Assembly: GCA_024103215.1 (NCBI GenBank)
Contig: JAGFIY010000127.1
Span: 168,186-232,185 of the forward strand
Direction of reading: 5' to 3'
Length of the DNA: 64,000 nt
DNA from: Melioribacteraceae bacterium
Lineage (GTDB): Bacteria; Bacteroidota; Ignavibacteria; Ignavibacteriales; Melioribacteraceae
Part shown: one piece after another, positions 38,941 to 47,803 of the stretch
How the letters are laid out: each line of letters opens with the position of its first letter
How positions within the stretch are numbered: the stretch's first letter is position 1
Position numbers and translations under genes: made by a program
The notes under the pieces: generated by a model
Databases searched by the model: none
Seen by the model: only the letters and a program-made list of their open reading frames with translations
Told to the model about the DNA's origin: nothing

Positions 38941-39582
38941 ATGCAGAAATTTCTGAAAATATTTTTACTGATCCCGTTGATAACTCTCAATGCCCAGAGA
39001 ATCGGGGAAATGGCTCCACCTCCGAAACCGATTGTTTTCCCTCCCAATGCCTTGGGTGTTGATCTGATGTTTGGGGATGGTGGATTCGGCATTGGTTCGT
39101 TTTACAGGCATTCACTTTCGATCGATCTTTCTTGGTTTGTCGATTTTTCAATTTCCGAATCAAAAGATACGCGCGAAGTTGAATACATTGATTATTTCGG
39201 ACAAATAAGGACCATAGGGAAAAAAAATAGAGTCTTTACAATTCCATTGAATTTTGGATTGCAGTACCGATTATTTGAAGAAGTTTTAACGGACAATCTT
39301 CGACCTTATATCAACTTTGGTATTGGTCCGAATTTTATAATAACAACACCCTATGATCAAGAATTTTTCTCAGCTTTCGGCGATGCACAGTTTAAAGTAG
39401 CAGCCGGCGGATACATCGGTTTTGGTGCGGATTTTGGTCTTTCAAAATCGAGCCTGTTCGGAATTAATGCGAGATATTATTATGCTCATCTATTTGATGA
39501 AGGCGTCGAAAGTCTTGAAGGCAGAATTAGAAAAGACATTGCGCATTTTTATCTCACCTTAAATATCGGCTGGATGTATTAG
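38941..39582 (+). CDS. Outer-membrane beta-barrel protein
   Basis: A 213-residue protein with a signal peptide (MQKFLKIFLLIPLITLNAQ) followed by alternating amphipathic strands: VDLMFGDGGFGIGSFYRHSLSI, TIPLNFGLQYRLF, RPYINFGIGPNFI, AAGGYIGFGADFGL, and a final strand FYLTLNIGWMY ending in an aromatic residue, as in outer-membrane barrels. A proline-rich MAPPPKPIVFPP follows the signal. About eight strands fit an OmpW/OmpX-like size. I use the ATG at 38941, where the signal peptide begins. Confidence 0.75.
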   Translation: MQKFLKIFLLIPLITLNAQRIGEMAPPPKPIVFPPNALGVDLMFGDGGFGIGSFYRHSLSIDLSWFVDFSISESKDTREVEYIDYFGQIRTIGKKNRVFTIPLNFGLQYRLFEEVLTDNLRPYINFGIGPNFIITTPYDQEFFSAFGDAQFKVAAGGYIGFGADFGLSKSSLFGINARYYYAHLFDEGVESLEGRIRKDIAHFYLTLNIGWMY

Positions 39583-39636
39583 CAAATTATTTTAGTATCT
39601 TTAGCATTCATTTTTTATCACTAACAAAATAGTAAT

Positions 39637-40473
39637 ATGAAAAACAATAATATTTTTACGTTTATAACCACAATTGCAGTAATTTTATTAACAACATCAC
39701 TTGTAACGGTCGGCTGTTCGGATAATAATTCAAGTCAAACATCTCAAAGTGATTCAACAAAAGCATCCTCAAATGAAGCAACCGCTGAAATGCAGGCAGT
39801 TCTTTCCGACACAACCTCGCTTCCTTCAGCAACAGCTTATAAAGAAAGAGGAATGGAAAAAGCTAGCCTTAAAGATTATGAGGGTTTGATTGAAGATTTT
39901 TCAAAGGCACTTGAGTTAGAAGCAAATGATATCGATGCATTAATTACGAGAGGTGACGCTTATATTCTCATCGATGATTATGAAAATGCTATCTCAGATT
40001 ACGATGCTGCATTGAAAATCGAACCCAAAAACTTGTTGGCATTAAAAGGAAGAGCCGATGCAAAAACATTTGCTCGAAGATACCTGGATGCAATCACTGA
40101 TTATTCCCAAGCTATAAAAATTGATGAGACAGATTATGAACTTTACCGCGACAGAGGCAACGCAAGAATGTGGATGAAATTTTATCCCGATGCATTGAAA
40201 GATTATCAAAAAGCTGTTTCTATTAATCAGAGCGATCCGGATATTTATTACGGACTCGGAAATGCACACATGCGCTTGGAACAATATGAAGAAGCAGAAA
40301 AAGCATTTACAAAAATGATTGAACTTTCTCCCTCAAATCCTTTGGGATTCTTTAACCGCGGGATGGCAAGGTCCTGGATGGAGGATTTTCAAGGTGCTTG
40401 CCAAGATTGGGCAAGAGCCGAAATGCTTGGTCATAAAGAAGCCGCAAAACTTATCATAGAGAACTGCAGATAA
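39637..40473 (+). CDS. TPR lipoprotein
   Basis: A 278-residue lipoprotein: signal ending VTVGC (C27), a Ser/Asp-rich linker and six consecutive 34-residue TPRs from about residue 65 to 270 (YKERGMEKASLKDYEGLIEDF; DYENAISDYDAALKIEP; RYLDAITDYSQAIKID; FYPDALKDYQKAVSINQSD; QYEEAEKAFTKMIELSPSN; DFQGACQDWARAEMLG). It is a protein-protein interaction scaffold in the envelope, partner unknown. A hairpin terminator follows. Confidence 0.82.
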   Translation: MKNNNIFTFITTIAVILLTTSLVTVGCSDNNSSQTSQSDSTKASSNEATAEMQAVLSDTTSLPSATAYKERGMEKASLKDYEGLIEDFSKALELEANDIDALITRGDAYILIDDYENAISDYDAALKIEPKNLLALKGRADAKTFARRYLDAITDYSQAIKIDETDYELYRDRGNARMWMKFYPDALKDYQKAVSINQSDPDIYYGLGNAHMRLEQYEEAEKAFTKMIELSPSNPLGFFNRGMARSWMEDFQGACQDWARAEMLGHKEAAKLIIENCR

Positions 40474-40493
40474 TCTCACAAAAAATCAACTAA

Positions 40494-40512
40494 GGGACTT
40501 TTTATAAGTCCC
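40494..40512 (+). terminator. Hairpin terminator
   Basis: Perfect 7 bp stem GGGACTT (40494-40500) / AAGTCCC (40506-40512), TTTAT loop, after the TPR lipoprotein. The following tract ATTTCCATTTCC is only moderately T-rich. Confidence 0.6.
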
Positions 40513-40587
40513 ATTTCCATTTCCACATTTTACTTACATAATTTGTTTTTGTATTCTTGATCTATCTTTAACAAATAAAAACTGAAA

Positions 40588-42027
40588 ATGAAAAAAATAT
40601 TACTTTTGCTATTGATTATTTTATCAACGGTTAAGGCACAAATTATGACAAGCGAAAATCTTTATAACAATTACGAAAAATATAAAACCGAAAATCTTGA
40701 ACATCGCCGCGTATCATACTTAACCGTTAAAGAACTAATCGAAAATCTTAAATCGAAAACTATCTTCGAAGTTGAGAAAATTGGAGAGTCATTAAACGGA
40801 AGAGAGATTCATTCAGTTCAATTCGGTGAAGGGGAAATTAATGTCCTTCTCTGGTCGCAAATGCACGGAGATGAATCTACTGCTACTAGAGCGCTTTTCG
40901 ATATTTTTAATTTTCTATCAACAGATGACGAGTTCAACGATGTCAAAAAAATGATTTCCGATAAGTTATCTGTCTATTTTATCCCAATGCTGAATCCCGA
41001 TGGTGCTGAAAAGTTTACGAGAAGGAACGAACTTGAGATTGACTTAAACCGAGATGCGATTAGACTTCAGTTCCCGGAATCCATTGCACTTAAAAGTATG
41101 CACGATAAATTAAAACCATCATTCGGGTTTAATCTTCACGATCAAAGTCATAGATATTCTGCCGGCAACAATTTCAAAACCGCTTCAATTTCCTTTTTAG
41201 CTCCTCCATTCAATTATGAGCGGGAAATTAACGCTGTTAGATCAAACACGATGAAGCTTATTTTGAGTATGGTAAAAGAATTGGAGAAATTTATTCCCGG
41301 TCATATAGGGCGTTATTCGGATGAGTTTGAACCGAGAGCTTTCGGTGATAATTTTATCAAGTGGGGCACAAGTTCGGTTTTGATCGAAACGGGCGGATGG
41401 AAAAACGATGAAGGGAAAAGTTTCTTAAGAAAGTTAAATTTTATTGCAATACTCAAAGGACTTGAATCAATTGCCCTTGAGAGTTATAAAAATATGAATG
41501 CCGCAGACTATGAAAAAATACCGGAAAACGAAAAATTCCATTTTGATTTGCTTCTAAGAAACCTTACAGCTGTTTACAATAGTAAAAAATACACCGTTGA
41601 TATCGGTATAAACCGTGATGAGGTTCCTGCTGAAAATGAAAACTACTTTTTCTATGAATCAGTTATCGAAGACTTTGGTGATTTATCAATCTATTATGGA
41701 ATCGAAGAAATTGATTGCACTGGTCTCAAATTGAGAGAAGGCAGAACTGCTGAAATTGAGAATCCGGAGTCGCTTACGAAAACCGAGATAAACGATTTTC
41801 ACAAAGAAGGTGTTACTTCTCTTACATCAAATACATTTACCGAAACGTTTACACATCTTCCGTTTAATTTTAGAAGCAGGATCGAAAATCCAAAAATTGC
41901 GGTTGACAGCAATCCGGAATTTGTAATATTAAAGAGCGGGAAGGTAAAATACGTCTGTATAAACGGTTTTTTGAAGGATGTTGAGAGTAAATCCGGTACA
42001 ATCAAAAACGGTATGTTTCTAAGATAA
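40588..42027 (+). CDS. Secreted M14 zinc carboxypeptidase
   Basis: A 479-residue peptidase. Signal peptide (LLLLLIILSTVKAQ), then the M14 domain: zinc ligands H93 and E96 (QMHGDE), the NPDGAEKFTRRN segment with substrate-binding Arg, zinc ligand H184 (NLHDQ) and general base E267 (VLIETGGW). All catalytic positions are intact. The C-terminal part (about 300-479) is beta-rich and not recognised. It is predicted to be periplasmic or secreted and to trim peptides or peptidoglycan-derived peptides. No partner gene is obvious. Confidence 0.88.
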   Translation: MKKILLLLLIILSTVKAQIMTSENLYNNYEKYKTENLEHRRVSYLTVKELIENLKSKTIFEVEKIGESLNGREIHSVQFGEGEINVLLWSQMHGDESTATRALFDIFNFLSTDDEFNDVKKMISDKLSVYFIPMLNPDGAEKFTRRNELEIDLNRDAIRLQFPESIALKSMHDKLKPSFGFNLHDQSHRYSAGNNFKTASISFLAPPFNYEREINAVRSNTMKLILSMVKELEKFIPGHIGRYSDEFEPRAFGDNFIKWGTSSVLIETGGWKNDEGKSFLRKLNFIAILKGLESIALESYKNMNAADYEKIPENEKFHFDLLLRNLTAVYNSKKYTVDIGINRDEVPAENENYFFYESVIEDFGDLSIYYGIEEIDCTGLKLREGRTAEIENPESLTKTEINDFHKEGVTSLTSNTFTETFTHLPFNFRSRIENPKIAVDSNPEFVILKSGKVKYVCINGFLKDVESKSGTIKNGMFLR

Positions 42028-42031
42028 TATC

Positions 42032-42060
42032 TTGAAAAAGCTTATATTTTTAGCTATAAT
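42032..42060 (+). promoter_or_regulatory. Sigma-70-type promoter of rpsU
   Basis: TTGAAA (42032-42037), 17 bp spacer, TATAAT (42055-42060). Predicted start is near 42067, leaving a leader of about 35 nt that includes the rpsU ribosome site. Confidence 0.75.
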
Positions 42061-42101
42061 TGTTGTCTATTTTCAATTCAACTAGAAGGAAGGTGATTTA
42101 A

Positions 42102-42299
42102 GTGATCGGTATCGTTTTACAAGAAAACGAGAATATTGATAGAGCCCTAAAACGTTTTAAGAAAAAATACGAACGCTCTGGTGTTTTAAAAGAATTTAAG
42201 AAAAGACAGTTCTTTGTGAAACCCTCCATTGAGAAACGTATGAATAAAATTAAGGCAGTTAGGAGAGCTCACCGAGAAAATCTTAGAGAACGCAAATGA
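42102..42299 (+). CDS. rpsU: Small ribosomal subunit protein bS21
   Basis: A 65-residue S21: ENENIDRALKRFKKKYERSGVL, then KEFKKRQFFVKPSIEKR and an Arg/Lys-rich tail. The start is GTG, preceded by GGAAGG; it is monocistronic with its own promoter and terminator. bS21 binds near the anti-Shine-Dalgarno end of 16S rRNA. Confidence 0.94.
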   Translation: MIGIVLQENENIDRALKRFKKKYERSGVLKEFKKRQFFVKPSIEKRMNKIKAVRRAHRENLRERK

Positions 42300-42305
42300 T
42301 TTTTC

Positions 42306-42333
42306 AAAACCCCTTGCTTAAGGGGTTTTTTAT
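42306..42333 (+). terminator. Intrinsic terminator of rpsU
   Basis: Stem AAAACCCCTT (42306-42315) / AAGGGGTTTT (42320-42329), GCTT loop, followed by T-rich sequence on the plus strand. It overlaps the stop end of the convergent LOG gene. Confidence 0.9.
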
Positions 42334-43160
42334 TTGTAACCGTTCCTTATAAAATGTTTTTCAAAATGACTCTTAATTTCCTCAAAAGCATGATCAATAC
42401 TATTCGAGAAGGTCAGATACTTTAGATCATTCTCACTGATTACACCGCTTTCAATCAATGCTTCAAAATTTATAATACGCTTCCAAAATTTCTCGTCATA
42501 AACAATGATCTTAATCTTCTTTTTAACTTTGCCGGTCTGAAGCAGCGTTACAACTTCCATCAGCTCGTCCATCGTACCGAAACCGCCTGGAAAAACTATT
42601 AAAGCTTTCGCCAGATAAAGAAACCAAAACTTTCTCATAAAAAAGTAATGAAACTCAAATGCTAAATTCGGATCGACATACTTATTTACAAACTGTTCAT
42701 AAGGAATACTTATGTTCAACCCAATTGAGGATCCACCGGCTTGTTTTGCCCCCTTATTTGCTGCCTCCATGATTCCCGGTCCACCTCCGCTGCATATTAT
42801 AAAACGTTTCCTTTCGGAATCAAGACTTATCGACCATTCTGTCAATTTGCGCGAAAGAATAACCGCATCATCGTAATAACGGGACATTTCAAGCAATGAT
42901 GTTAATCTCTTCAACTCCTTTTTATAACCTCGTGAATTTGGATCGGAGGAATTATGGAAATCGTTTAGCTTTCTTTTCGCTGCTTTGCTTGAAACAAGTC
43001 TTGCACTTCCAAAAAATACACAGGTATCAACAACATTGTATTTTTTGAATCTGGCTTGCGGTTCATAAAATTCTGAGAGAATTCTTACTGTTCTGGCATT
43101 TGCGGAATTTAGAAATTCAAGATTTTTATACGCTTTTTCTGGTTTTTTGATACTGCTCAT
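42330..43160 (-). CDS. LOG family (TIGR00730) Rossmann-fold protein
   Basis: A 276-residue protein with VFFGSARLVSS, GGGPGIMEAANKGA and the family signature PGGFGTMDELMEVVTLLQTGK. LOG proteins cleave nucleoside monophosphates and, in some cases, release cytokinin; many bacterial ones have unknown physiological roles. The N-terminal extension before VVDTCVFFGSA marks the longer subgroup. I use the ATG at 43160; the longer frame starts with TTG and adds an unlikely hydrophobic leader. No clear ribosome site is seen for either. Confidence 0.85.
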   Translation of the reverse strand: MSSIKKPEKAYKNLEFLNSANARTVRILSEFYEPQARFKKYNVVDTCVFFGSARLVSSKAAKRKLNDFHNSSDPNSRGYKKELKRLTSLLEMSRYYDDAVILSRKLTEWSISLDSERKRFIICSGGGPGIMEAANKGAKQAGGSSIGLNISIPYEQFVNKYVDPNLAFEFHYFFMRKFWFLYLAKALIVFPGGFGTMDELMEVVTLLQTGKVKKKIKIIVYDEKFWKRIINFEALIESGVISENDLKYLTFSNSIDHAFEEIKSHFEKHFIRNGYK

Positions 43161-43266
43161 AATTATTATTGTATTTATTAACAAAGGCTTCAAAAATACT
43201 TATAACCAAAGAATATAAAAAGAATTATTTTGGGAAATCTTATATTTGCTGATAAAAATTCGAAAC

Positions 43267-44682
43267 ATGATTCGCATAATTTATTTATTTCTTTTTTGCA
43301 CGACTATAGTTGCTCAATCAAATTTTGATCAATCTGTGTTGAAGGATAGAATTGATAAGCTGCTGAAAGATCTTCCTAGAGGAAGCAAAACCTCTGCAAT
43401 TATTTATGATCCTTTAACGAAGGATACTATGTATTCTTACAACATTCTCGATCCAAAAACTCCGGCTTCAAACGTGAAACTGTATACTACAGCTGCCGCA
43501 TTAAATCTTTTAGGTCCCGAATTTTTGCTTAGTACACAGATCCTCACCGACGATATAAACCTGCTGGACAGTGTTATCAATGGAAACCTAGTTATAAAAG
43601 GTTTTGGAAATTCAATTTTTGCCGATTCAACTTTGGATTCACTGGTAAACGAAATCAAACTTTTAGGGATAAAACATATAGAAGGAAATATCATTGGCGA
43701 TGATTCAAACTTCGACACTTATTACCGACGTGATGATTGGATAGTAGGCGAAGCAGCAAACGTTCCGCTACCTCCAATTTCAGCTCTTGTAGTCAATAGA
43801 AACCAGTTTAAGTTAATTGTTGATTGCAGCGGGAAAATTGGCACTAAACCAACATTAACAAGTAATCCCAATGGAACTTTTATAGAATTCAAAAATGAAA
43901 CAATAATCTCCGATAAAAACGATATAAAAATTACAAATTCCTCAGCAGCCGACACATCGATAATTGTTAGCGTAAAAGGGAAAATTAAAAAAAGCAATAC
44001 GCCTAAAAGTTATACTGTCTTTGCAGAAAATCCACCGCTTTATGCTGCTTTATTATTAAAGTCAAAATTAGAAACTACCGGAATTAAAGTTGATGGGAAA
44101 GCCAAAATCAATCAAAAACTGATTCAGTATTATCCTCTCTTTTCGAGTTCGATTAAATTGAAGGATTTGATTAAGCCAATTAACAAAAACAGCGATAACT
44201 TTTTAGCAGAATGCCTATTTAAAGAATTAGGAGCTTTCTACAGTGGAAGTATTGGGAACTCGTTTTACGCGACTCAGGCGGTTCTTAACTTTTGCGAGGA
44301 AAATGATATCGATACCGAACTTATCTCAATTGTTGACGGAAGCGGAATTTCGCGATTTAATAAACTCACGATTAAATCTTTGGTCAGTCTGCTTGAAAAA
44401 ATTTATTTTAATGATGAATTGTTTCCTTATTTTCTTAGTTCACTTGCTGTTTCCGGAGTTGACGGAACACTTGAAGACAGAATGATTGAAACGGCTGCCG
44501 AATTTAATTTCAGAGGAAAGACGGGTACACTAAACGGAGTAAGCTCGATTGCCGGATTTCTATCGACAAAATCTAACAATGACTTGATAGTAGTTTTCCT
44601 TATGGAATTTAACAGAAAAGGGGCAAACTATTACAGAAATATCCAGGACAAAATAATTGGTCTTTGTGCCGAGATGTTATAA
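43267..44682 (+). CDS. dacB: D-alanyl-D-alanine carboxypeptidase/endopeptidase (PBP4, S13)
   Basis: A 471-residue penicillin-binding protein of class C. Signal peptide ending TIVAQ, then SxxK with S68 and K71 (PASNVKLYTTAAALN), SxN in NSDNFLAE and KTG in RGKTGTLNG. The inserted domain between SxxK and SxN typical of PBP4 is present. It trims or opens peptidoglycan cross-links in the periplasm. I place the start at the ATG 43267, where the signal peptide begins. Confidence 0.92.
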   Translation: MIRIIYLFLFCTTIVAQSNFDQSVLKDRIDKLLKDLPRGSKTSAIIYDPLTKDTMYSYNILDPKTPASNVKLYTTAAALNLLGPEFLLSTQILTDDINLLDSVINGNLVIKGFGNSIFADSTLDSLVNEIKLLGIKHIEGNIIGDDSNFDTYYRRDDWIVGEAANVPLPPISALVVNRNQFKLIVDCSGKIGTKPTLTSNPNGTFIEFKNETIISDKNDIKITNSSAADTSIIVSVKGKIKKSNTPKSYTVFAENPPLYAALLLKSKLETTGIKVDGKAKINQKLIQYYPLFSSSIKLKDLIKPINKNSDNFLAECLFKELGAFYSGSIGNSFYATQAVLNFCEENDIDTELISIVDGSGISRFNKLTIKSLVSLLEKIYFNDELFPYFLSSLAVSGVDGTLEDRMIETAAEFNFRGKTGTLNGVSSIAGFLSTKSNNDLIVVFLMEFNRKGANYYRNIQDKIIGLCAEML

Positions 44683-44724
44683 AAAAAGCTTCCTTATTTA
44701 TCAAACAAATTTATAAGGAAGCTT
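44681..44724 (-). terminator. Terminator between dacB and secG
   Basis: Perfect 12 bp stem AAGCTTCCTTAT (44686-44697) / ATAAGGAAGCTT (44713-44724). On the minus strand it is followed by a T run, ending the secG transcript; it also lies just after the dacB stop. Confidence 0.85.
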
Positions 44725-44773
44725 CTTAAAAAATTTCTATGAGAAATCTTCTGCATTAAACAGAAAGATTTTT

Positions 44774-45139
44774 TTAATTCCCGTCTCCCGCATCACTGGG
44801 CGTTTGAGTATCAGTAGTAGGAGGAGGAATTGATGGGGTTGTAGGAACCGCCTGTTGTCCTTGAGAACTTTGAATAATACTTTCGCGCTGTTCGGTAGAT
44901 GTTTTTCCCGGAAGGAAAAATAAATTAATAATAAGGGCAAGAACTAATAATCCGCCGCCCAGCCACCAAGTTGCACGGCTCAAAAAATCGGCAGTCCTTC
45001 GTGTTCCGAAAGCAGCTCCCATCCCTGAAGCTCCGCCGGCAATTCCTGCTAAACCACCGCCTTTACTTGACTGAAGCAGAACAATAATTATCAATAAAAC
45101 AGAAATTATAATCGAAATTGTAATAAGTAAATAATACAT
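44774..45139 (-). CDS. secG: Preprotein translocase subunit SecG
   Basis: A 121-residue SecG. Two membrane helices (about 2-22 and 56-76) flank the cytoplasmic loop LLQSSKGGGLAGIAGG and MGAAFGTRRTADFLSRATWW, both family-typical. The tail is Pro/Thr/Gln-rich and longer than in E. coli. SecG assists SecYE and SecA. GGAG 6 bp before ATG supports the start. A tRNA gene ends only 28 bp upstream, so the two are probably co-transcribed. Confidence 0.94.
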   Translation of the reverse strand: MYYLLITISIIISVLLIIIVLLQSSKGGGLAGIAGGASGMGAAFGTRRTADFLSRATWWLGGGLLVLALIINLFFLPGKTSTEQRESIIQSSQGQQAVPTTPSIPPPTTDTQTPSDAGDGN

Positions 45140-45167
45140 ACTTTTCTCCGTGTATCGCTATTCAATG

Positions 45168-45241
45168 TAGCGGGGGAGGGATTCGAACCCCCGACACGTG
45201 GATTATGATTCCACTGCTCTAACCTACTGAGCTACCCCGCC
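45168..45241 (-). tRNA. tRNA-Met (CAT anticodon)
   Basis: 74 nt with full cloverleaf: acceptor GGCGGGG/CCCCGCT (G1 faces U72), D-arm GCTC/GAGC, anticodon arm GTGGA-ATCATAA-TCCAC with CAT at 34-36, T-arm GGGGG-TTCGAAT-CCCTC, discriminator A73; CCA is not encoded. The body resembles Bacteroidota elongator tRNA-Met. A lysidine-modified tRNA-Ile (AUA) shares the CAT anticodon and cannot be fully excluded. Confidence 0.88.
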
Positions 45242-45264
45242 ATCATTATAAAAAACAGAAAACA

Positions 45265-45293
45265 AATATAAATAGGCGGATAAGAAACTTCAA
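45265..45293 (-). promoter_or_regulatory. Sigma-70-type promoter of the tRNA-secG unit
   Basis: On the minus strand TTGAAG (45293-45288), 17 bp spacer, TATATT (45270-45265). The predicted start near 45258 is about 17 nt before the tRNA. No comparable promoter is seen between the tRNA and secG. Confidence 0.6.
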
Positions 45294-45329
45294 GTAAAGT
45301 AGATTAAAAATACAGCTTAAAAACACAAT

Positions 45330-45366
45330 AAAAAAGGTGTATCCGGCAATAAATCCGGATACACCT
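45330..45366 (-). terminator. Terminator of the multiheme cytochrome gene
   Basis: Perfect 12 bp stem AGGTGTATCCGG (45335-45346) / CCGGATACACCT (45355-45366), followed on the minus strand by TTTTTATTGTG. Confidence 0.88.
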
Positions 45367-45393
45367 ACATTCACAATAGAGGAAAAGTGATAA

Positions 45394-47391
45394 CTACTTG
45401 AGCAGGAGCATTTTATTTGTCTTAACAAAATTACCGGCTTCCATTCTGTAGAAATATACACCGGAAGCAAAATTGCCCGCATTCCAGTTATATTCATATT
45501 GACCGGGATTGTGGTGTTTGTTAACCAATACTTCTACTTCTCTACCCATCGTATCGTAAATTGTTAGTTTAACGTCCGATGCTTGAGGAACATTAAATCT
45601 GATAGTAGTCGTTGGGTTGAACGGGTTAGGATAGTTCTGTTCAAGAGTAAACTTGAAAGGTATCAATTCCTCACCTTCAACATCACTGATTGTTCCGTTA
45701 AGTACCCCGAGAGTTAATTGAAGCAAATCAACAACAAATTCAGGATTGTGCATACCTAAACTTCTGTCATCTTCAATTACCAAATAGTTATAAGCTGCTT
45801 GAGCCTGAATTTGTGTAACTGATGAATCAGTTATCGCTAAGTGACCTGCACCGTCGTTCGGAAGCAATTCATAGATCTGTTCTAGTAACCCATGAACTTC
45901 TTCCTGCAAGCCTTCCTCAAGTCCGTCTCCATCATGATCTGCAACACCATTTATGTATAGTTTCTTTTCATTAAAGTCATCACCAACATCTCCGTGACAA
46001 GGTTCGCACGCAGCAACGTTTGCCATGCCGTCGGGGGTTCTCATAGAAAATGTGTGAGAGCCTGCTATCAAAGGATTACCCTCTCCATCCTCTCCTGCCG
46101 GTGCCATATGGCATCCTATACAAGCTTTTTCAATTGCTTGAAGGTGAGGTGATGTTCCCAATTGATAACCCCAAGTTACTACGTTAGCGCCAACTAATAC
46201 ATCACCCTGAGTACCATAATGAGGACCAAAGTGAGAACTTAGATTGCTTAACCAGTTATCAGTATAATCAACAGCGTCTCGTCTACCCTTGTGGCAATTA
46301 ATACAAAGTCTTCCTTCATTTGATAAAGGAACATCTGTTCCATCTGCTAATTGTGCAGTACTTAATCTCACTTGTGCCGGATTTTCAGCTGAGTGAGGAT
46401 CATGGCAAGTTGCACAAGTAATTACCGTTGCCGGTGGGGCTTCTGTTAACGGAACTTGTCCGCCTTTTACATAAGCAACAAAACCTGAACCGCTGTGGCA
46501 GTTTGCACATCCTGCTCTTCCGCCGGCATATCCAACGTTAGGACCTTGTGCGTGAACAGAATATTCCCATTCTCTAGGGAAGTAATGGTGTGTTCCTTGA
46601 TCATGGCAAGAAGCACAAACATCAACTTCGATTGTCGAAACCATTCTTGCATCTTGCGTTAAGTAAAAGTGATTTCCTCCCGGTCCGTGGCAAGCTTCGC
46701 ATTGTACTCTTGCTCTTGACATTGCTTCGGGATAAGTTTCAACCATAGCATCCCAAACACCAGGTGCTAATTCTTCCGGAAAAACGAATTCAAAATCGTC
46801 AAAACCGTTGTTAACTGCCGTTGGATTCGGATCATATCCCGTTGAATGGCATTCTAGACAAGATTCTCTGAAGTGTGAACTTAATTCTCCATTTAATGCC
46901 CATTCAGTATCAAAATAGTGACCGGTTTCTTTCCATTTTGCCGTGATGCCTTCGTGGCAGTAACCGCAGTTTGGCTGTTCTGTTAAAGCTCCTAGATACA
47001 TTGCAGCATTGATTGTAATTTCTGCAATTGCACCGTCACTAAACACCTCAATAACATACTTGCCGGCTAGATCCGGAGTAAAAGCAGCAAATTGAGTATC
47101 ATCTCCCTCATTTTGAGTTCCTCCGATAGTTGCATTTGAACCTGCAGGTTTCGTGGGAATTGTCCAATTGACATCTCCAAGCGCTCCTGCTCTGTTCATA
47201 ACACTCAGATAAACTTCGGTACCGACTCCAACGTTCTGCAAGCCGGTAAACGAGTATCTAAACAAATCTGTTTCGTCTTCGGCAGCTATTCGAGATGAAA
47301 CACCATGCATTTTGAGAAGAAGATCCGGTTGTGCATAGAGGAAAGATGTGCCGAAAATTAAACACAGGAGTAGGATTGTAACTTTTTTCAT
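45394..47391 (-). CDS. Secreted nine-heme c-type cytochrome with T9SS sorting domain
   Basis: A 665-residue protein: signal peptide (LLLCLIFGTSFLYAQ), N-terminal beta domain (about 25-130), then nine CxxCH heme sites in order CGYCH, CLECH, CEACH, CASCH, CANCH, CATCH, CINCH, CIGCH, CEPCH, followed by a helical segment and a T9SS sorting domain (NYPNPFNPTTTIRF, MGREVEVLV, FASGVYFYRM, ending KMLLLK). It should be exported, loaded with heme in the periplasm and passed to the cell surface, where it could carry electrons across or outside the envelope. GGAG precedes the ATG. It follows a receiver gene by 17 bp, and both lie downstream of a sigma-54 promoter candidate. Confidence 0.94.
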   Translation of the reverse strand: MKKVTILLLCLIFGTSFLYAQPDLLLKMHGVSSRIAAEDETDLFRYSFTGLQNVGVGTEVYLSVMNRAGALGDVNWTIPTKPAGSNATIGGTQNEGDDTQFAAFTPDLAGKYVIEVFSDGAIAEITINAAMYLGALTEQPNCGYCHEGITAKWKETGHYFDTEWALNGELSSHFRESCLECHSTGYDPNPTAVNNGFDDFEFVFPEELAPGVWDAMVETYPEAMSRARVQCEACHGPGGNHFYLTQDARMVSTIEVDVCASCHDQGTHHYFPREWEYSVHAQGPNVGYAGGRAGCANCHSGSGFVAYVKGGQVPLTEAPPATVITCATCHDPHSAENPAQVRLSTAQLADGTDVPLSNEGRLCINCHKGRRDAVDYTDNWLSNLSSHFGPHYGTQGDVLVGANVVTWGYQLGTSPHLQAIEKACIGCHMAPAGEDGEGNPLIAGSHTFSMRTPDGMANVAACEPCHGDVGDDFNEKKLYINGVADHDGDGLEEGLQEEVHGLLEQIYELLPNDGAGHLAITDSSVTQIQAQAAYNYLVIEDDRSLGMHNPEFVVDLLQLTLGVLNGTISDVEGEELIPFKFTLEQNYPNPFNPTTTIRFNVPQASDVKLTIYDTMGREVEVLVNKHHNPGQYEYNWNAGNFASGVYFYRMEAGNFVKTNKMLLLK

Positions 47392-47408
47392 TATGACTCC
47401 TCTTAATT

Positions 47409-47792
47409 TTAATTAATTAGTTGATTTCTTATTTTATTTATCGATTGAATCGCTTCAAACAATTCCGATTGCTCAACAGGTTTTATCGAATAATAGTAAA
47501 CACCGATTCCGCAAATTAGTCTCCCTCTTTCCACCGATGAATCCGAAGTTAAAAAAATCACTTTAAGCTTCTTGTTTACCTTTAACAAAGCTGCTAAAAT
47601 TTGTGGTGAATCGTTCGAGAGAAAATCATCGTCCAAAATGATTGTATTAAAACTATCCGAACAAACTGTTGACATAACTTCGAGCGCGTTTTTCTCACCG
47701 TTATACACAGTAAATTTTATCGAGAGAGAATTGCACACTTTCTCAATCTTTCCTAGTAATTCTTTATCGTTCGAAATAGTTATTAAATCCAT
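47409..47792 (-). CDS. Receiver-only response regulator-like protein
   Basis: A 127-residue single receiver fold. The phosphoacceptor is D54 in IILDDDF, the switch Thr is in FLTSD and the conserved Lys in SIKPVEQ. The N-terminal acidic pair is weakened to S-N-D-K (N8-D9). No output domain is present, so it likely acts by protein contact or as a phosphate sink. No ribosome site is seen; the sigma-54 match upstream would start transcription almost at the ATG. It leads the cytochrome operon and faces a kinase/NtrC-type pair. Confidence 0.82.
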   Translation of the reverse strand: MDLITISNDKELLGKIEKVCNSLSIKFTVYNGEKNALEVMSTVCSDSFNTIILDDDFLSNDSPQILAALLKVNKKLKVIFLTSDSSVERGRLICGIGVYYYSIKPVEQSELFEAIQSINKIRNQLIN

Positions 47793-47803
47793 ATATAATT
47801 ACT

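Noticed and set aside
45168..45241. tRNA-Ile with lysidine at C34 instead of tRNA-Met.
   Set aside because: The stem sequences resemble elongator tRNA-Met of related phyla more closely; kept as an alternative only.
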